Source of the DNA: CAYGHE01 sp964349805
Lineage (GTDB): Bacteria > Patescibacteriota > Saccharimonadia > Saccharimonadales > Saccharimonadaceae
Assembly: GCA_964349805.1 (NCBI GenBank)
Contig: CAYGHE010000002.1
Location: 21,435-85,434 of the forward strand
Length of the DNA stretch: 64,000 nt
Direction of reading: 5' to 3'
The notes under the pieces were generated by a model, which had not been told where the DNA came from, ran no database searches, and was given only the letters and a program-made list of their open reading frames with translations. The position numbers and the translations under genes were made by a program. Below, piece after piece: positions 43,928 through 52,997 of the stretch. Within the stretch, counting starts at the first letter, position 1; each line of letters starts with the position of its first letter.

Positions 43928-44557
43928 TCAGAAATTAAGGTTAGGAAACGGCACCTCTTCGACTTTTGGAATAATCATCACGATAAATTTTATTGGTGTG
44001 TCTGGCGGTATATCTTCTCCAGCGCCAGTACTCCCGTAGGCCATCGCGGCCGGTATAGTAATTTCTCTTACGCCACCTACTCTCATGCCAATAACTCCCT
44101 GGTCCCAACCTTCGATAAAGCTGCCGCCCGTCAGTGGTTGTTTGAGTTTGTTATTGTCAACGTCAATTGATTGATCAAAAATCTTACCGTCTGGTCGCCA
44201 ACCAATATAATAAGCGCTGTAGACTGAACCCTCTACTATTTCTTCACCTTCACCTATCTCCAAGTCTACGGTTGATAATTCTGTGACTGCAGACGCTTCA
44301 AATGGCTGGACCACGGACGCATATTGAACAAACTTTTCATAATACATACCCGACAGTTCGCTAGCCTGAGCTTCAACTTTGGCCTGGTATTCCTCGATGG
44401 CTTTTTGGTAAGCCGCGTTTTGTTCTTGTTGTCGCGCCTGATCAATCTGCGCATTATTGTTAGCTAAAACTATAACCAAAAATGACGTGAGCGTACCTAT
44501 TGTTAACACTATGGCGATTGCCCATATTGCGATTCTTTGACCCCTACCTCTAGACAC
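43928..44557 (-). CDS. membrane-anchored FKBP-type peptidyl-prolyl isomerase
   Basis: 209 residues from GTG 44557 (SRGRGQRIAIW), which has AGGGAG 8 nt upstream; a further in-frame ATG at 44626 overlaps the promoter TATAAT and is unlikely. One N-terminal transmembrane helix (about 8-30), an Ala/Gln/Glu helix (32-65), then an FKBP domain (YYIGWRPDGKIFDQS, FIEGWDQGVIGMRVGG, IPAAMAYGSTG). It should help fold exported proteins at the outer face of the membrane. Confidence 0.92.
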   Translation of the reverse strand: MSRGRGQRIAIWAIAIVLTIGTLTSFLVIVLANNNAQIDQARQQEQNAAYQKAIEEYQAKVEAQASELSGMYYEKFVQYASVVQPFEASAVTELSTVDLEIGEGEEIVEGSVYSAYYIGWRPDGKIFDQSIDVDNNKLKQPLTGGSFIEGWDQGVIGMRVGGVREITIPAAMAYGSTGAGEDIPPDTPIKFIVMIIPKVEEVPFPNLNF

Positions 44558-44662
44558 TAGATAATCTCCCTGATGTTTAAAAACTCTATTTAATAACTTT
44601 ATTATACCAAGACTTGACTTATTCAACCATCTGTGATATAATCGGTAATAATACCTCTGGTG

Positions 44663-47149
44663 CTAAATAATTGTAGCGTTAGTGGCTTTACTGACCGTTC
44701 CAGCGATTCCATTAATTACCGTTGTCACCTCATCTCCCGTCAAAGTACGGTCATGAGCTGTTAGAGTAATGCGAATTGTTATATTTTTGGTCTTACCGTC
44801 ATCTGGTTGATAGATGTCAACCGGGTCTACTTTTGATTCAAGGTCAACGGTAGCAAGCTCGTTTTTGGCCACGTCCACGATGTCGTCATAACTTGTCTGG
44901 CCTGAAACTTGGAAGCAGATGTCACGAGCGGTTGAAGGATACTTGCTAAGCGGACTATACGTCACCCCACCGCCTTGAACCGCCTCGAAAAGTTTACGGG
45001 TATCAATTTCAAAACCAGCTACATGATTTGATAATTTAAATGCTCGTTTGGTTGAGCCATTATATTCGCCAATCACTCCTAATGCTATTTCGGTTTTAGA
45101 GTCAATGACCAGGGCGCTGCGACGTAATTCAAAAGGTGTTAGTAGTGGATTGTGGGTCGTATTATCTTCTATGCGTTGATATTTTAGTTCTAGGCCCAAA
45201 GATTTAGCTAGATAGTCAAGCAACCTTTTAGCACGATAATACGGCGCTCCAGATTGCTCGCCAGTTACCACTAATGCTACGGAGTCGACCTCTATAGGTA
45301 CTCCTTCACCGGTCAGCCCAAGCCCTTTTTGGTGAATTTTATTAATTTCAAATAAAGCAAAATCGTCGTATCCCTGTTTGATATTAGGATGAATTAGCCC
45401 TAGCAAACTAGGGGTCAAAGTTTGACGGTAATACTGCAAATCAGGGCTCATGGAGTTGACTATTTTATAAGAATTATCTGGACTTTGCCCCGACTTCTCT
45501 AATAAACTGCCAGGCACAAAACTATATGTCAAAACCTCGTTTGAGCCTGCTCGAACTAGTGATTCGCAAACCTGTCGCCTGAACGTGTCGAATTCTTCTA
45601 TCGAAACCGCGGCAAACGTGCGTTCTGGCAAGGTCGGAGTAATTTCGTCAAAGCCGCTAATCCTACCCACTTCTTCGGCGATATCTTCTATTAGATGGAT
45701 GTCTGGGCGCCAGTACGGAGGTTTTACTATCAATTCGGAGCCTTGTTCTTGAACTTCAAACTCTAGGTTAGCCAGTAATTCTTTGATGGCCGAAACGTCA
45801 AAGTTAGTTCCTAGAATAGCGTTAATTTTGTCTGATGATACTGACACGGGGTCGCTGGTACGTTTCGTGCCCAAAGCTTCAGCCACATCGCTGGCCTGTT
45901 TGGATCCGGACCAGTCGCCTAGCAATCGTAAGGCATAAGCTAAAGCTGGAGCAGTTAGGCCCGCAGGTTGGCCCTTAGTGAATCTAGTAATAGCTTCACT
46001 AAAAATCCCCTGCCTCATTTGTGTAGCCCGCAGATTAAACAGGTTAAATGTAGCGCTTTCTAGAATAATGTTTTTAGTGTTTTCATCGACTGCCGTATTA
46101 GCGCCACCCATTGCTCCGGCTAATGCTACTGGGATGTCATTAGCGGCAATAACTATATCGGCTGAGCTGAGAGTGATTAACCTTCCGTCCAATAACTCTA
46201 GTTCTTCGCCTTCGCGAGCCGACCTTACATGCAATTTAAGATTGTCACCCACTAGCGACATGCACTTGTCGTAATCGAAAGCATGTAGCGGCTGGCCAGT
46301 GGATAACATAACGTAATTCGTTACATCAACCGCTGCGTTAACAGGACGCACTCCAACCCGAGCTAAGTAGGTTTGTATTTCGACAGGAGACGGTTGACTA
46401 GTATCTATTCCGCTAACTACAACCGCCATGTATCGCTCGGCTAATTCTGGGTCGTCAATTGAAACTTCAATTCTAATGCCGTCTTGTAGAGATTCAAATT
46501 GCGGATTTGTCTCCATTAACCAGTCAGGTGTTTTGAACGGTTTGCCTAATATGGCACTAACTTCACGAGCAAACCCAACTACGCCGAAACAATCGGGGCG
46601 GTGGGTTAGAGATTTGTTCTCAATATCAAGCAGATAGTCGTTTAGGTGCGTAAGCTCGGCAAAGGCCTTGCCTGGACTCATTTCTTTACCTGCTAAGATT
46701 AAAATTCCCTTATGATCATCATAGAGATCAAGTTCTTTAGGGCTGGCTATCATACCGCTGCTCTGTTGACCACGAATCTCACGAGAGTCCAAAACAATAG
46801 GTTCGTTCGTGTCAAAAGTAGCGGGAACCGTACTACCAGGGGGTAACCAGACTACCATTTGCCCAGTTGCAATATTTGATGCGCCACAAATTACTTGAAT
46901 TAATCCTCTACCGTCACGATCAATGTCTTTCGTCGTGCCTCCGTCATCAATTTTTACAAGGCTCAAATGGTCTGTACCTTCAAGTTTTTCGCACTCTACA
47001 GCTTTAACTATTAGTATGTTCTTGTACTTGGCACCTAAATCAACGGTTTTTTCGATCTCGACTAAACGGGATCCTATTAATTTCGTTAATTTTTCAATAG
47101 GTAGGTCAATATCCACGTATTTTTTCAACCAGTTTAGCGAGATTATCAT
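44663..47149 (-). CDS. pheT: phenylalanyl-tRNA synthetase beta subunit
   Basis: 828 residues in the usual order: tRNA-binding EMAP-like domain (about 40-155), B3/B4 editing domain, B5 domain (about 405-475), core, and a C-terminal FDX-ACB anticodon-binding domain (about 735-828). Full length. It overlaps pheS by 4 nt, and the two form the heterotetramer that charges tRNA-Phe. Confidence 0.97.
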   Translation of the reverse strand: MIISLNWLKKYVDIDLPIEKLTKLIGSRLVEIEKTVDLGAKYKNILIVKAVECEKLEGTDHLSLVKIDDGGTTKDIDRDGRGLIQVICGASNIATGQMVVWLPPGSTVPATFDTNEPIVLDSREIRGQQSSGMIASPKELDLYDDHKGILILAGKEMSPGKAFAELTHLNDYLLDIENKSLTHRPDCFGVVGFAREVSAILGKPFKTPDWLMETNPQFESLQDGIRIEVSIDDPELAERYMAVVVSGIDTSQPSPVEIQTYLARVGVRPVNAAVDVTNYVMLSTGQPLHAFDYDKCMSLVGDNLKLHVRSAREGEELELLDGRLITLSSADIVIAANDIPVALAGAMGGANTAVDENTKNIILESATFNLFNLRATQMRQGIFSEAITRFTKGQPAGLTAPALAYALRLLGDWSGSKQASDVAEALGTKRTSDPVSVSSDKINAILGTNFDVSAIKELLANLEFEVQEQGSELIVKPPYWRPDIHLIEDIAEEVGRISGFDEITPTLPERTFAAVSIEEFDTFRRQVCESLVRAGSNEVLTYSFVPGSLLEKSGQSPDNSYKIVNSMSPDLQYYRQTLTPSLLGLIHPNIKQGYDDFALFEINKIHQKGLGLTGEGVPIEVDSVALVVTGEQSGAPYYRAKRLLDYLAKSLGLELKYQRIEDNTTHNPLLTPFELRRSALVIDSKTEIALGVIGEYNGSTKRAFKLSNHVAGFEIDTRKLFEAVQGGGVTYSPLSKYPSTARDICFQVSGQTSYDDIVDVAKNELATVDLESKVDPVDIYQPDDGKTKNITIRITLTAHDRTLTGDEVTTVINGIAGTVSKATNATII

Positions 47150-48153
47150 ACGAATTTCCTCAAAAATGCTAATTTACCAGATTCAAAGTACCGCAAGTCC
47201 TCGACGCCGTATTTTAACATCACCAACCGCTCTACGCCCCCGCCCCAGGCAAAACCTCGATATTTTTCGGGGTCAATATCAGCGGCCCTTAGAACGTTCG
47301 GATGAATCATGCCGCAGCCTAACATCTCTAACCATTCACCTGGTTTGCCACCAATTGAAGCTGGTTTTTCTATCGCAAATTCTAGGCCAGGCTCAACGAA
47401 CGGAAAGTAGGCTGGTTGAGTTTTTACTGCGAGTTTTTGTCCATAATATGTCTCAAAGAAAGCCCTAAGCGTCCCTATCATTTGTCCCAGAGTCGCTTCG
47501 GTACTTACAAAAACCCCTTCTACTTGGTAAAAAGTGTGTTCGTGAGTAGCATCTATATCTTCGTTCCTAAACACTCTTCCATAACTAATAGCCGCAATTT
47601 GACCGCCCGTTTCCAAGCGTTCTTTGCCAGCTTTCAGTATCCTGTTTTGCATAGTACTAGTGTGGGCTGGCGGCATAAAACCCTCTTCAGTACGAAAAGT
47701 GTCGTAATCGTCTCGCGCTGGATGGTTTTCTGGAAAATTAAGTGACCCAAACATATGAAAATCATCGTCAATCTGCCTAGATTCAACCGCATCAAACCCC
47801 ATTCGGGTGAATATATCCATTATGACTTCTAATTCTTTGGTTAATGGATGTTTAGTACCTTGGTCGGTAGGTAAAAGATCTGATAATTTAGTGTTTACGT
47901 CCCAAGGAGCGGTAATATCCAGATCTTCAACCGTGGCGTCTTCTAGTTCAGTTTCACGAGCGGACACGCTAGCTTCAAGTTCAACCCTAAGATCGTTTAC
48001 GGCCTTGCCGAAAATAGCACGTTCTTCTGCTGGTAAATCTTTGATATTTCCATAGAGATTCTTTAATTCGGTAGATTTAAGCAATTCGCGAGGAGCATCG
48101 CTCGCTGCTACTTTAGCCAGGAGGTCCCTGCGTATCTCATTAATTTCATGCAT
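47146..48153 (-). CDS. pheS: phenylalanyl-tRNA synthetase alpha subunit
   Basis: 335 residues: N-terminal coiled coil (1-100) and the class II catalytic core with HPARDDYDTF, FRNEDIDATHEHTFYQVEG (motif 2) and GFAWGGGVERLVMLKYG (motif 3). First gene of pheST. TATAAT lies 12 nt before the ATG. Confidence 0.97.
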   Translation of the reverse strand: MHEINEIRRDLLAKVAASDAPRELLKSTELKNLYGNIKDLPAEERAIFGKAVNDLRVELEASVSARETELEDATVEDLDITAPWDVNTKLSDLLPTDQGTKHPLTKELEVIMDIFTRMGFDAVESRQIDDDFHMFGSLNFPENHPARDDYDTFRTEEGFMPPAHTSTMQNRILKAGKERLETGGQIAAISYGRVFRNEDIDATHEHTFYQVEGVFVSTEATLGQMIGTLRAFFETYYGQKLAVKTQPAYFPFVEPGLEFAIEKPASIGGKPGEWLEMLGCGMIHPNVLRAADIDPEKYRGFAWGGGVERLVMLKYGVEDLRYFESGKLAFLRKFV

Positions 48154-48215
48154 AACTTACCTATTATTATACGGTAAAAGACTGTAAAGTCAGCTGTCTA
48201 TTTAAAATTAAGGAT

Positions 48216-49466
48216 TTAAGCGCGTTTGTAAGAACGGAGTTCCGCAACGGCTTGTCTCACCCCATCTTTAGCTATTTGCATATCAGTAGTCATGTCTTCA
48301 CTGTAGCTCTCTATAGCAGCAAACGCTTCATTTCTAGCAGAAGTGATAGCAGCTAACTCCTCCTCATCTTGAGGTGTGGTGACTGCTGCGTCAGTAGCAG
48401 CGGCCAGCCGAGCCTCATAAATTACTATTTCTTCTTCTAGGGCACCACTAAGAGATAGACCATCAGCACTTACTTCTGTGGGTAAAGTTATGGCATCTAC
48501 ATCTTCTTTAAGAGATTCTAAGTGTGCAATGTAGCCCGTGTAGGCGGCAGTTTTTTGCTCATCAGTACTGTTTGTGGTAAGTTCAGTGAGTATAGCTTGA
48601 CCTTCTAAGGTTGTTTCAGTGTAGTATTCTACAAATTTCTGTACTTCAGAAAAAGTTTCCATCTCTTCTAATCTCAAAGCTATCAACCCTACGGCTGACA
48701 CTACATTTTCTTGCATTTGCTCGGCATCAGAATATTTACTACTAAGCTCACTCAAAAAAGCGTCTTGCAATACTGGCCTATCAATAGCCGAGATTTGAGT
48801 TCGTAACGCTGAAGGGTTATCGAGTGGTTGGGAAGTTAAGCCATGAACCTCGTCAATATATCCGTTAGCAGCAACCACATATTCATCAGCTGCTGTATCC
48901 GCATTGTTTTTTACCACAAAGTACCCAAGGGCGGCTGCTCCCGCCAAAAGAACTACTACAACAATGGCTGTAATGAGTCCCGTCAAACGGCGTTTCTTGA
49001 CTGGTTCTGCGGTATCGGCTTGTGGAGCAGGAGCTTCAGCTGGCGCAGGTTGCAATAAAGCTGAAGCAGCCTCGTTTTTTGTCTCAATTTCTAGATCTGA
49101 ATCTGCAGCTGCTGTCATCACTGGTTTACTTTTCATGAATTCGTTTTCTGGAGCCTGCACAACATCTACTATTTTCTTGCTAGTAGTGGTGTTTGAAACT
49201 GACCCTATGTTTTCAATCGGTGGGCCAAATGGTGACTCTGAGCCCTCGGAAGGAGGCTCATTGAACGAGCCTTCCCCTAAAACAGTATCTTCCTCGGAGT
49301 TGACTACAGGTTTGTCGGGATCGGTAGGTGGTTCCTGGTCATATCCCACCTCGCCTTCTAAATTAATATTGTTCCCTGCTTTAGAATCCTCCGGAGAGTT
49401 ATCTGGCTGATTATCTACGCCTTGCGTAGGAGTGTTTTGCTTATCGTCCTGATTATTGTCGTCCAT
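48216..49466 (-). CDS. membrane protein with acidic N-terminal region and helical ectodomain
   Basis: 416 residues. The first 160 are low-complexity and acidic (Asp/Glu/Pro/Gln/Asn-rich) and probably cytoplasmic; KKRRLTG precedes one transmembrane helix (about 168-190, ITAIVVVVLLAGAAALGYFVV); the last 220 residues are Ala/Glu/Thr-rich helices outside the cell. No catalytic motif recognised. AAAGGGTG precedes the ATG. The layout resembles the protein at 61182-61850 (acidic tail, KRR, one helix, ectodomain). Confidence 0.65.
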   Translation of the reverse strand: MDDNNQDDKQNTPTQGVDNQPDNSPEDSKAGNNINLEGEVGYDQEPPTDPDKPVVNSEEDTVLGEGSFNEPPSEGSESPFGPPIENIGSVSNTTTSKKIVDVVQAPENEFMKSKPVMTAAADSDLEIETKNEAASALLQPAPAEAPAPQADTAEPVKKRRLTGLITAIVVVVLLAGAAALGYFVVKNNADTAADEYVVAANGYIDEVHGLTSQPLDNPSALRTQISAIDRPVLQDAFLSELSSKYSDAEQMQENVVSAVGLIALRLEEMETFSEVQKFVEYYTETTLEGQAILTELTTNSTDEQKTAAYTGYIAHLESLKEDVDAITLPTEVSADGLSLSGALEEEIVIYEARLAAATDAAVTTPQDEEELAAITSARNEAFAAIESYSEDMTTDMQIAKDGVRQAVAELRSYKRA

Positions 49467-49514
49467 AAATTACACCCTTTCTTATCATTTGACTGAATAA
49501 AGCTTATGTTTATT

Positions 49515-49760
49515 CTACTCTGCAACGCTAATAATCGTCAACCATACCAGGATGGCGGCCACGATTATAAAAATAGCTACCCATATCCACGCCAGACTAG
49601 ATGTCTGTTTCGTGTTTTTGATGTACTGAGAATCTTTAACACCATCAGGGACGTCTGCCGATTTGTTGTCGGCTTGGTTCTTGGCCTTTTCCTGTAATTC
49701 AGCCGCTAGCCTTTCCTGCAATCTAGAGCGTTGATCGTCTTGTCTAATAAATAAAGCCAT
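49515..49760 (-). CDS. small tail-anchored membrane protein
   Basis: 81 residues: a charged helical N-terminus (RSRLQERLAAELQEKAK), then a C-terminal transmembrane helix (about 56-79). No family recognised. A TATAAT ends 10 nt before the ATG and no Shine-Dalgarno is obvious. The convergent neighbours do not suggest a function. Confidence 0.6.
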   Translation of the reverse strand: MALFIRQDDQRSRLQERLAAELQEKAKNQADNKSADVPDGVKDSQYIKNTKQTSSLAWIWVAIFIIVAAILVWLTIISVAE

Positions 49761-49844
49761 CTTGTTTAAGATTATACCATCTACCCTCTGTCACTTACTA
49801 ACTTATGCTATACTATAGCCATATTCATATTAAAGGAGGGATAT

Positions 49845-50609
49845 ATGGCAGTTAAAAAAGCTGTAAAAGCTGTAAAAAAACCCGCTACTAAACAATTAAC
49901 TATATTAGGTAAGCCACTCAGAGGTATACCGTTCGCGGCGTTAATCGCCGAGTTCATAGGAACTTTCTTGTTAGTAGCTTCTATTTTTCTTGTGCAAGGA
50001 CAAGTGTTATTCGTAGCCTTCGCTTTAATCGGCACCGTGCTAATTATTGGAGGTTTATCAGGAGCACACGTTAACCCAGCTATCACCGCTGGTGTGTGGA
50101 TTTCCCGCAAAATTGGAGCCTGGAGAGCACTGGGTTACATGGGAGCTCAAGTACTCGGAGCTATCGCCGCTTACTTTACGCTTAACGCCTTCTTGCGAGG
50201 TGTCAACCCAGAAACAGCTCAATTCATGTTTGGCGCAGAGCCTGAACTGTTTCATGCAGCAACTCTAACCGAAGACTACCGATGGTACATTCTGTTCGCT
50301 GAATTACTCGGTGTTACAATACTAGCCTTTGGTGCCGCAGCTGCCTTCAGACGAAGCCGCGAGCACATCGCTCGAGCTTTCGGTTATGGTTTGGCTTTGT
50401 TCATCGGTCTACTTATAGCAGGATCTGCTACTGGTATGTTCCTTGTCGAATCCAACACCACCTTCGCATTCATAAACCCAGCTGTAGCACTTGCCGCAGG
50501 CGGTATTACATGGGACTTATGGCCAATAGCAATTTACGTATTTATACCGCTCTTAGGTGGTATGATCGGTTTTGCCCTGCAAGATTTTCTACAACGCAAT
50601 ACTAAATAG
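49845..50609 (+). CDS. MIP/aquaporin-family channel
   Basis: 254 residues with six transmembrane helices and both half-helix motifs: HVNPAIT (first NPA, about 75-77) and INPAVALAAG (second NPA, about 206-208). It conducts water or small uncharged solutes; pore residues that separate aquaporin from glycerol channels cannot be assigned reliably here. A 20-residue Lys/Val/Ala leader (VKKAVKAVKKPATK) precedes helix 1 and is unusual. AGGAGGG lies 8 nt before the ATG and TATACT at 49809-49814, so this gene has a normal leader. Confidence 0.93.
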   Translation: MAVKKAVKAVKKPATKQLTILGKPLRGIPFAALIAEFIGTFLLVASIFLVQGQVLFVAFALIGTVLIIGGLSGAHVNPAITAGVWISRKIGAWRALGYMGAQVLGAIAAYFTLNAFLRGVNPETAQFMFGAEPELFHAATLTEDYRWYILFAELLGVTILAFGAAAAFRRSREHIARAFGYGLALFIGLLIAGSATGMFLVESNTTFAFINPAVALAAGGITWDLWPIAIYVFIPLLGGMIGFALQDFLQRNTK

Positions 50610-50627
50610 ATAACTATCAGTTATCAA

Positions 50628-51704
50628 CTAATCGTCCTGGTGCGGCTTGTCAATTAACAGCGGCTCCAGGACTGATTCAGAATCTGCTATTTTAACAATA
50701 TCCTTATCGATTCGACCTAATTCTTTAGAGGCGTTATTGTAGTGACCTACTGTAGCCCCAAGGCTAACGCCAACCTTCTTGAAATATCCATCATAGTTGG
50801 TTAAGTGACGAGTTAATTGTTCAACGTTGCTACGGATAATTTCAGTGTCTCTTTGAATTTCTAAGCTCCGTAAACCTTGTACTATTATCTGCAACATAGC
50901 GCTTAAAGTACTTGGCCCTACTATCGTCACGTGTTTATCCATAGCAGCATACTGCATTAAATCGCGGCCGTTAACTCCCCCGGCGCCGACTTTGTTGGCT
51001 AGCAAATCATAGTATATGGCTTCTGATGGTATAAACATCAAAGCCTGATCAAGTGTTCCTTTGCGGGGTTGAATATACTTGGCCGTTTCATCAATTCTCT
51101 TCTTTAAGTCCTCTTTGAATAACTTCTCTAGGGCGGTTCGTTGCGCACCCTTGGCGTCCATTAGGCGATTATAGTTTTCAAGACTGAATTTACTGTCGAT
51201 AGGTAACATTTTGCCATCTAATTTGATAGCTGCGTCAACTATTAGCCCCTCGGCTAGTTTATGCTGCAAAACATAGCTACCTGGCGGCAGAAGGTTCTGT
51301 AATATCTGATCCAAGTAAAATTCGCCTAAAACACCCCTTTGTTTTGGATTCTGTAAAACGTTCTGTAGGGCTTTTAGCTCATCAGCCACGTCGGCTACCC
51401 GGCTATTAGTTGCGTCTAGTTTAGCAAGACGCCCCGATACATCGGTAATTAGTTTGGCGCTCTCGCTCAGTTGTTTTTGCATTGAAGTTTGCATAGAAGC
51501 GTTGTTGCGCTCTAATTTATCGCCCACAGCCTGCTGTAATTGATTAATGTTGCGAGATAATTCCGTCAAGTCGCTTTTTAAAAGGTCGACAGAGCCCGGA
51601 CGTTTTAAATCTGCTAGCCGCTTGCTAAAGTTGAATATAACTATACCGAGCCCAGCAAGTACTACTATGCCTAATACTAAAAATATTGTAGTTGTTTGAT
51701 CCAT
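50628..51704 (-). CDS. rmuC: RmuC-family DNA recombination protein
   Basis: 358 residues: N-terminal transmembrane helix (about 5-25), coiled coil (30-115), and the nuclease-like RmuC core with RGVLGEFYLDQIL, PIDSKFSLENY and FIPSEAIYYDLL. RmuC limits inversions at short repeats in E. coli; its mechanism is not established. The ATG at 51704 is 6 nt after an extended -10 (TGC-TATACT, 51711-51716). Confidence 0.92.
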   Translation of the reverse strand: MDQTTTIFLVLGIVVLAGLGIVIFNFSKRLADLKRPGSVDLLKSDLTELSRNINQLQQAVGDKLERNNASMQTSMQKQLSESAKLITDVSGRLAKLDATNSRVADVADELKALQNVLQNPKQRGVLGEFYLDQILQNLLPPGSYVLQHKLAEGLIVDAAIKLDGKMLPIDSKFSLENYNRLMDAKGAQRTALEKLFKEDLKKRIDETAKYIQPRKGTLDQALMFIPSEAIYYDLLANKVGAGGVNGRDLMQYAAMDKHVTIVGPSTLSAMLQIIVQGLRSLEIQRDTEIIRSNVEQLTRHLTNYDGYFKKVGVSLGATVGHYNNASKELGRIDKDIVKIADSESVLEPLLIDKPHQDD

Positions 51705-51710
51705 GTTACT

Positions 51711-51716
51711 AGTATA
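51711..51716 (-). promoter_or_regulatory. rmuC -10 box, predicted leaderless
   Basis: TGC-TATACT on the minus strand ending 6 nt before ATG; weak -35. Confidence 0.5.
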
Positions 51717-51728
51717 GCATCGCCCGAT

Positions 51729-52214
51729 TTACAAAATGGCGGCCAAGCGTACCAAAATCACTATCGCAATTACGATAATTAAGGCGTGTGCTGTATTGCG
51801 GTGCCGAGTAACCCAAACGAATGCGCTGTAGGCTAAGGCATATAGCAGCACGCTCCAGGCTACTGCTTCTAACCAGAACAAGCCATTGGTCCACTGCGAC
51901 AGCCCCCAGAGAGAAATTGCACTAGCAATCACTACTAATAGAGGTTGAGCTAATCTCATACGCACCATAATGAACAATCCGGCGACTGCTACTAAAATAG
52001 TGGATATATTTCCAGCCAGCACTACAGGGTTGGCGCAGGCCTCTATATCTCCATTAGGACCGCACAGCAAAGATTCTATTACGTATCTGGAGATAAAAGC
52101 TGTTAACGCCCAGTAAAACACACCTAAAATAGCACCTAATAAGGCTATTTTCCAGGCTGGATAAGATGCTCCCAGAACGCTAGATTCTATCTGTTCATCA
52201 ACTATTTTTGCCAT
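51729..52214 (-). CDS. four-helix membrane protein of unknown function
   Basis: 161 residues from ATG 52214 (AKIVDEQIESS); the in-frame ATG at 52229 lies inside the -10 region. Hydrophobic segments at about 15-36, 58-77, 83-105 and 130-155; a Cys pair (CGPNGDIEAC) in an extracellular loop could form a disulfide. No family recognised. It is transcribed divergently from the zinc-ribbon gene. Confidence 0.65.
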   Translation of the reverse strand: MAKIVDEQIESSVLGASYPAWKIALLGAILGVFYWALTAFISRYVIESLLCGPNGDIEACANPVVLAGNISTILVAVAGLFIMVRMRLAQPLLVVIASAISLWGLSQWTNGLFWLEAVAWSVLLYALAYSAFVWVTRHRNTAHALIIVIAIVILVRLAAIL

Positions 52215-52220
52215 ACTATA

Positions 52221-52249
52221 AATATACACGATTTTTGCTTGATTGACAA
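52221..52249 (-). promoter_or_regulatory. promoter of the four-helix membrane protein gene, predicted leaderless
   Basis: TTGTCA (52244-52249), 17 bp, TATATT (52221-52226) on the minus strand; 6 nt from hexamer to ATG 52214. Confidence 0.65.
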
Positions 52250-52280
52250 AAGCAGGTTAGAGATTGCTTATGCCTTGCGC

Positions 52281-52286
52281 TATAAT
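52281..52286 (+). promoter_or_regulatory. -10 box for the zinc-ribbon/pyrD/crp operon, predicted leaderless
   Basis: TATAAT ending 6 nt before ATG 52293; the -35 (TAGAGA) is poor. This excludes the upstream in-frame ATG at 52239. Confidence 0.55.
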
Positions 52287-52292
52287 ATTTAT

Positions 52293-52994
52293 ATGGCAAG
52301 TATTTATTGCAGTAACTGCGGTCGCCTTATCACTGAAGAGTCTAACTTTTGCCGTTATTGTGGTGCAGCTCAACACGGTATAGCTGCAGCAGCGTACAGG
52401 GCCAACGCTCCTGTCATTAAACATGCAATTGGTGCCTCGGCAATCCTACAGTCCCAACAAGATGAGGTTGTCCAAGTAAAGGGTTCTAAAGAGATTAAAT
52501 ATCTAACAGGGCAACACTTGGCGCCAGCGGTCAGGTTTTCTTTCATGATTAGCTACATGAGAATTAGTTCTGTTTTAATTTTGCTTATGGCCACAGGACT
52601 TTTCTTTGATCCGTTGCTGTTTGGTAGTATTTTCGGCGTTTACCTAATATTCTTATACCTGTTCTCTAGCCTGGCATACAATAATTTTATTTATAGTGTT
52701 GACGAATCTGGATTTATTAAAGAATACGGAGTTATTAGCAAAAGCCAATCCGCCATTCCCTACGATAGGATACAGAACGTTAATATTACTAGGGGTTTAG
52801 CTGACAGGTTGCTAGGTTTAGCAAGAATCGATATCGAAACGGCTGGTACATCTTCTAGTAAAGTAAAAGATATTATCGGTGGCAGTTACTCAAGCGCTGA
52901 AGGCCACCTACCAGGCCTAACTTTAAAACAAGCAAAAAAGGTTCACGACATATTGCTCCACAATACGGCGCGAGTTAGTAGCGGTGGTTTATAG
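52293..52994 (+). CDS. zinc-ribbon and bacterial PH-domain membrane protein
   Basis: 233 residues. An N-terminal zinc ribbon (YCSNCGRLI and FCRYCGAAQ, two CxxC pairs) is followed by two transmembrane helices (about 85-130) and a bPH2-type domain (EYGVISKSQSAIPYDRIQNVNITRGLADRLLGLARIDIETAG), the YdbS/YdbT fold. These proteins sit in the membrane; their ligand is unknown. It precedes pyrD by 3 nt, so the three plus-strand genes here form an operon. Confidence 0.85.
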   Translation: MASIYCSNCGRLITEESNFCRYCGAAQHGIAAAAYRANAPVIKHAIGASAILQSQQDEVVQVKGSKEIKYLTGQHLAPAVRFSFMISYMRISSVLILLMATGLFFDPLLFGSIFGVYLIFLYLFSSLAYNNFIYSVDESGFIKEYGVISKSQSAIPYDRIQNVNITRGLADRLLGLARIDIETAGTSSSKVKDIIGGSYSSAEGHLPGLTLKQAKKVHDILLHNTARVSSGGL

Positions 52995-52997
52995 ATT

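Noticed and set aside
44558..44626. Longer start for the FKBP-type isomerase at ATG 44626
   Set aside because: The segment contains the TATAAT promoter; GTG 44557 has a good AGGGAG site.
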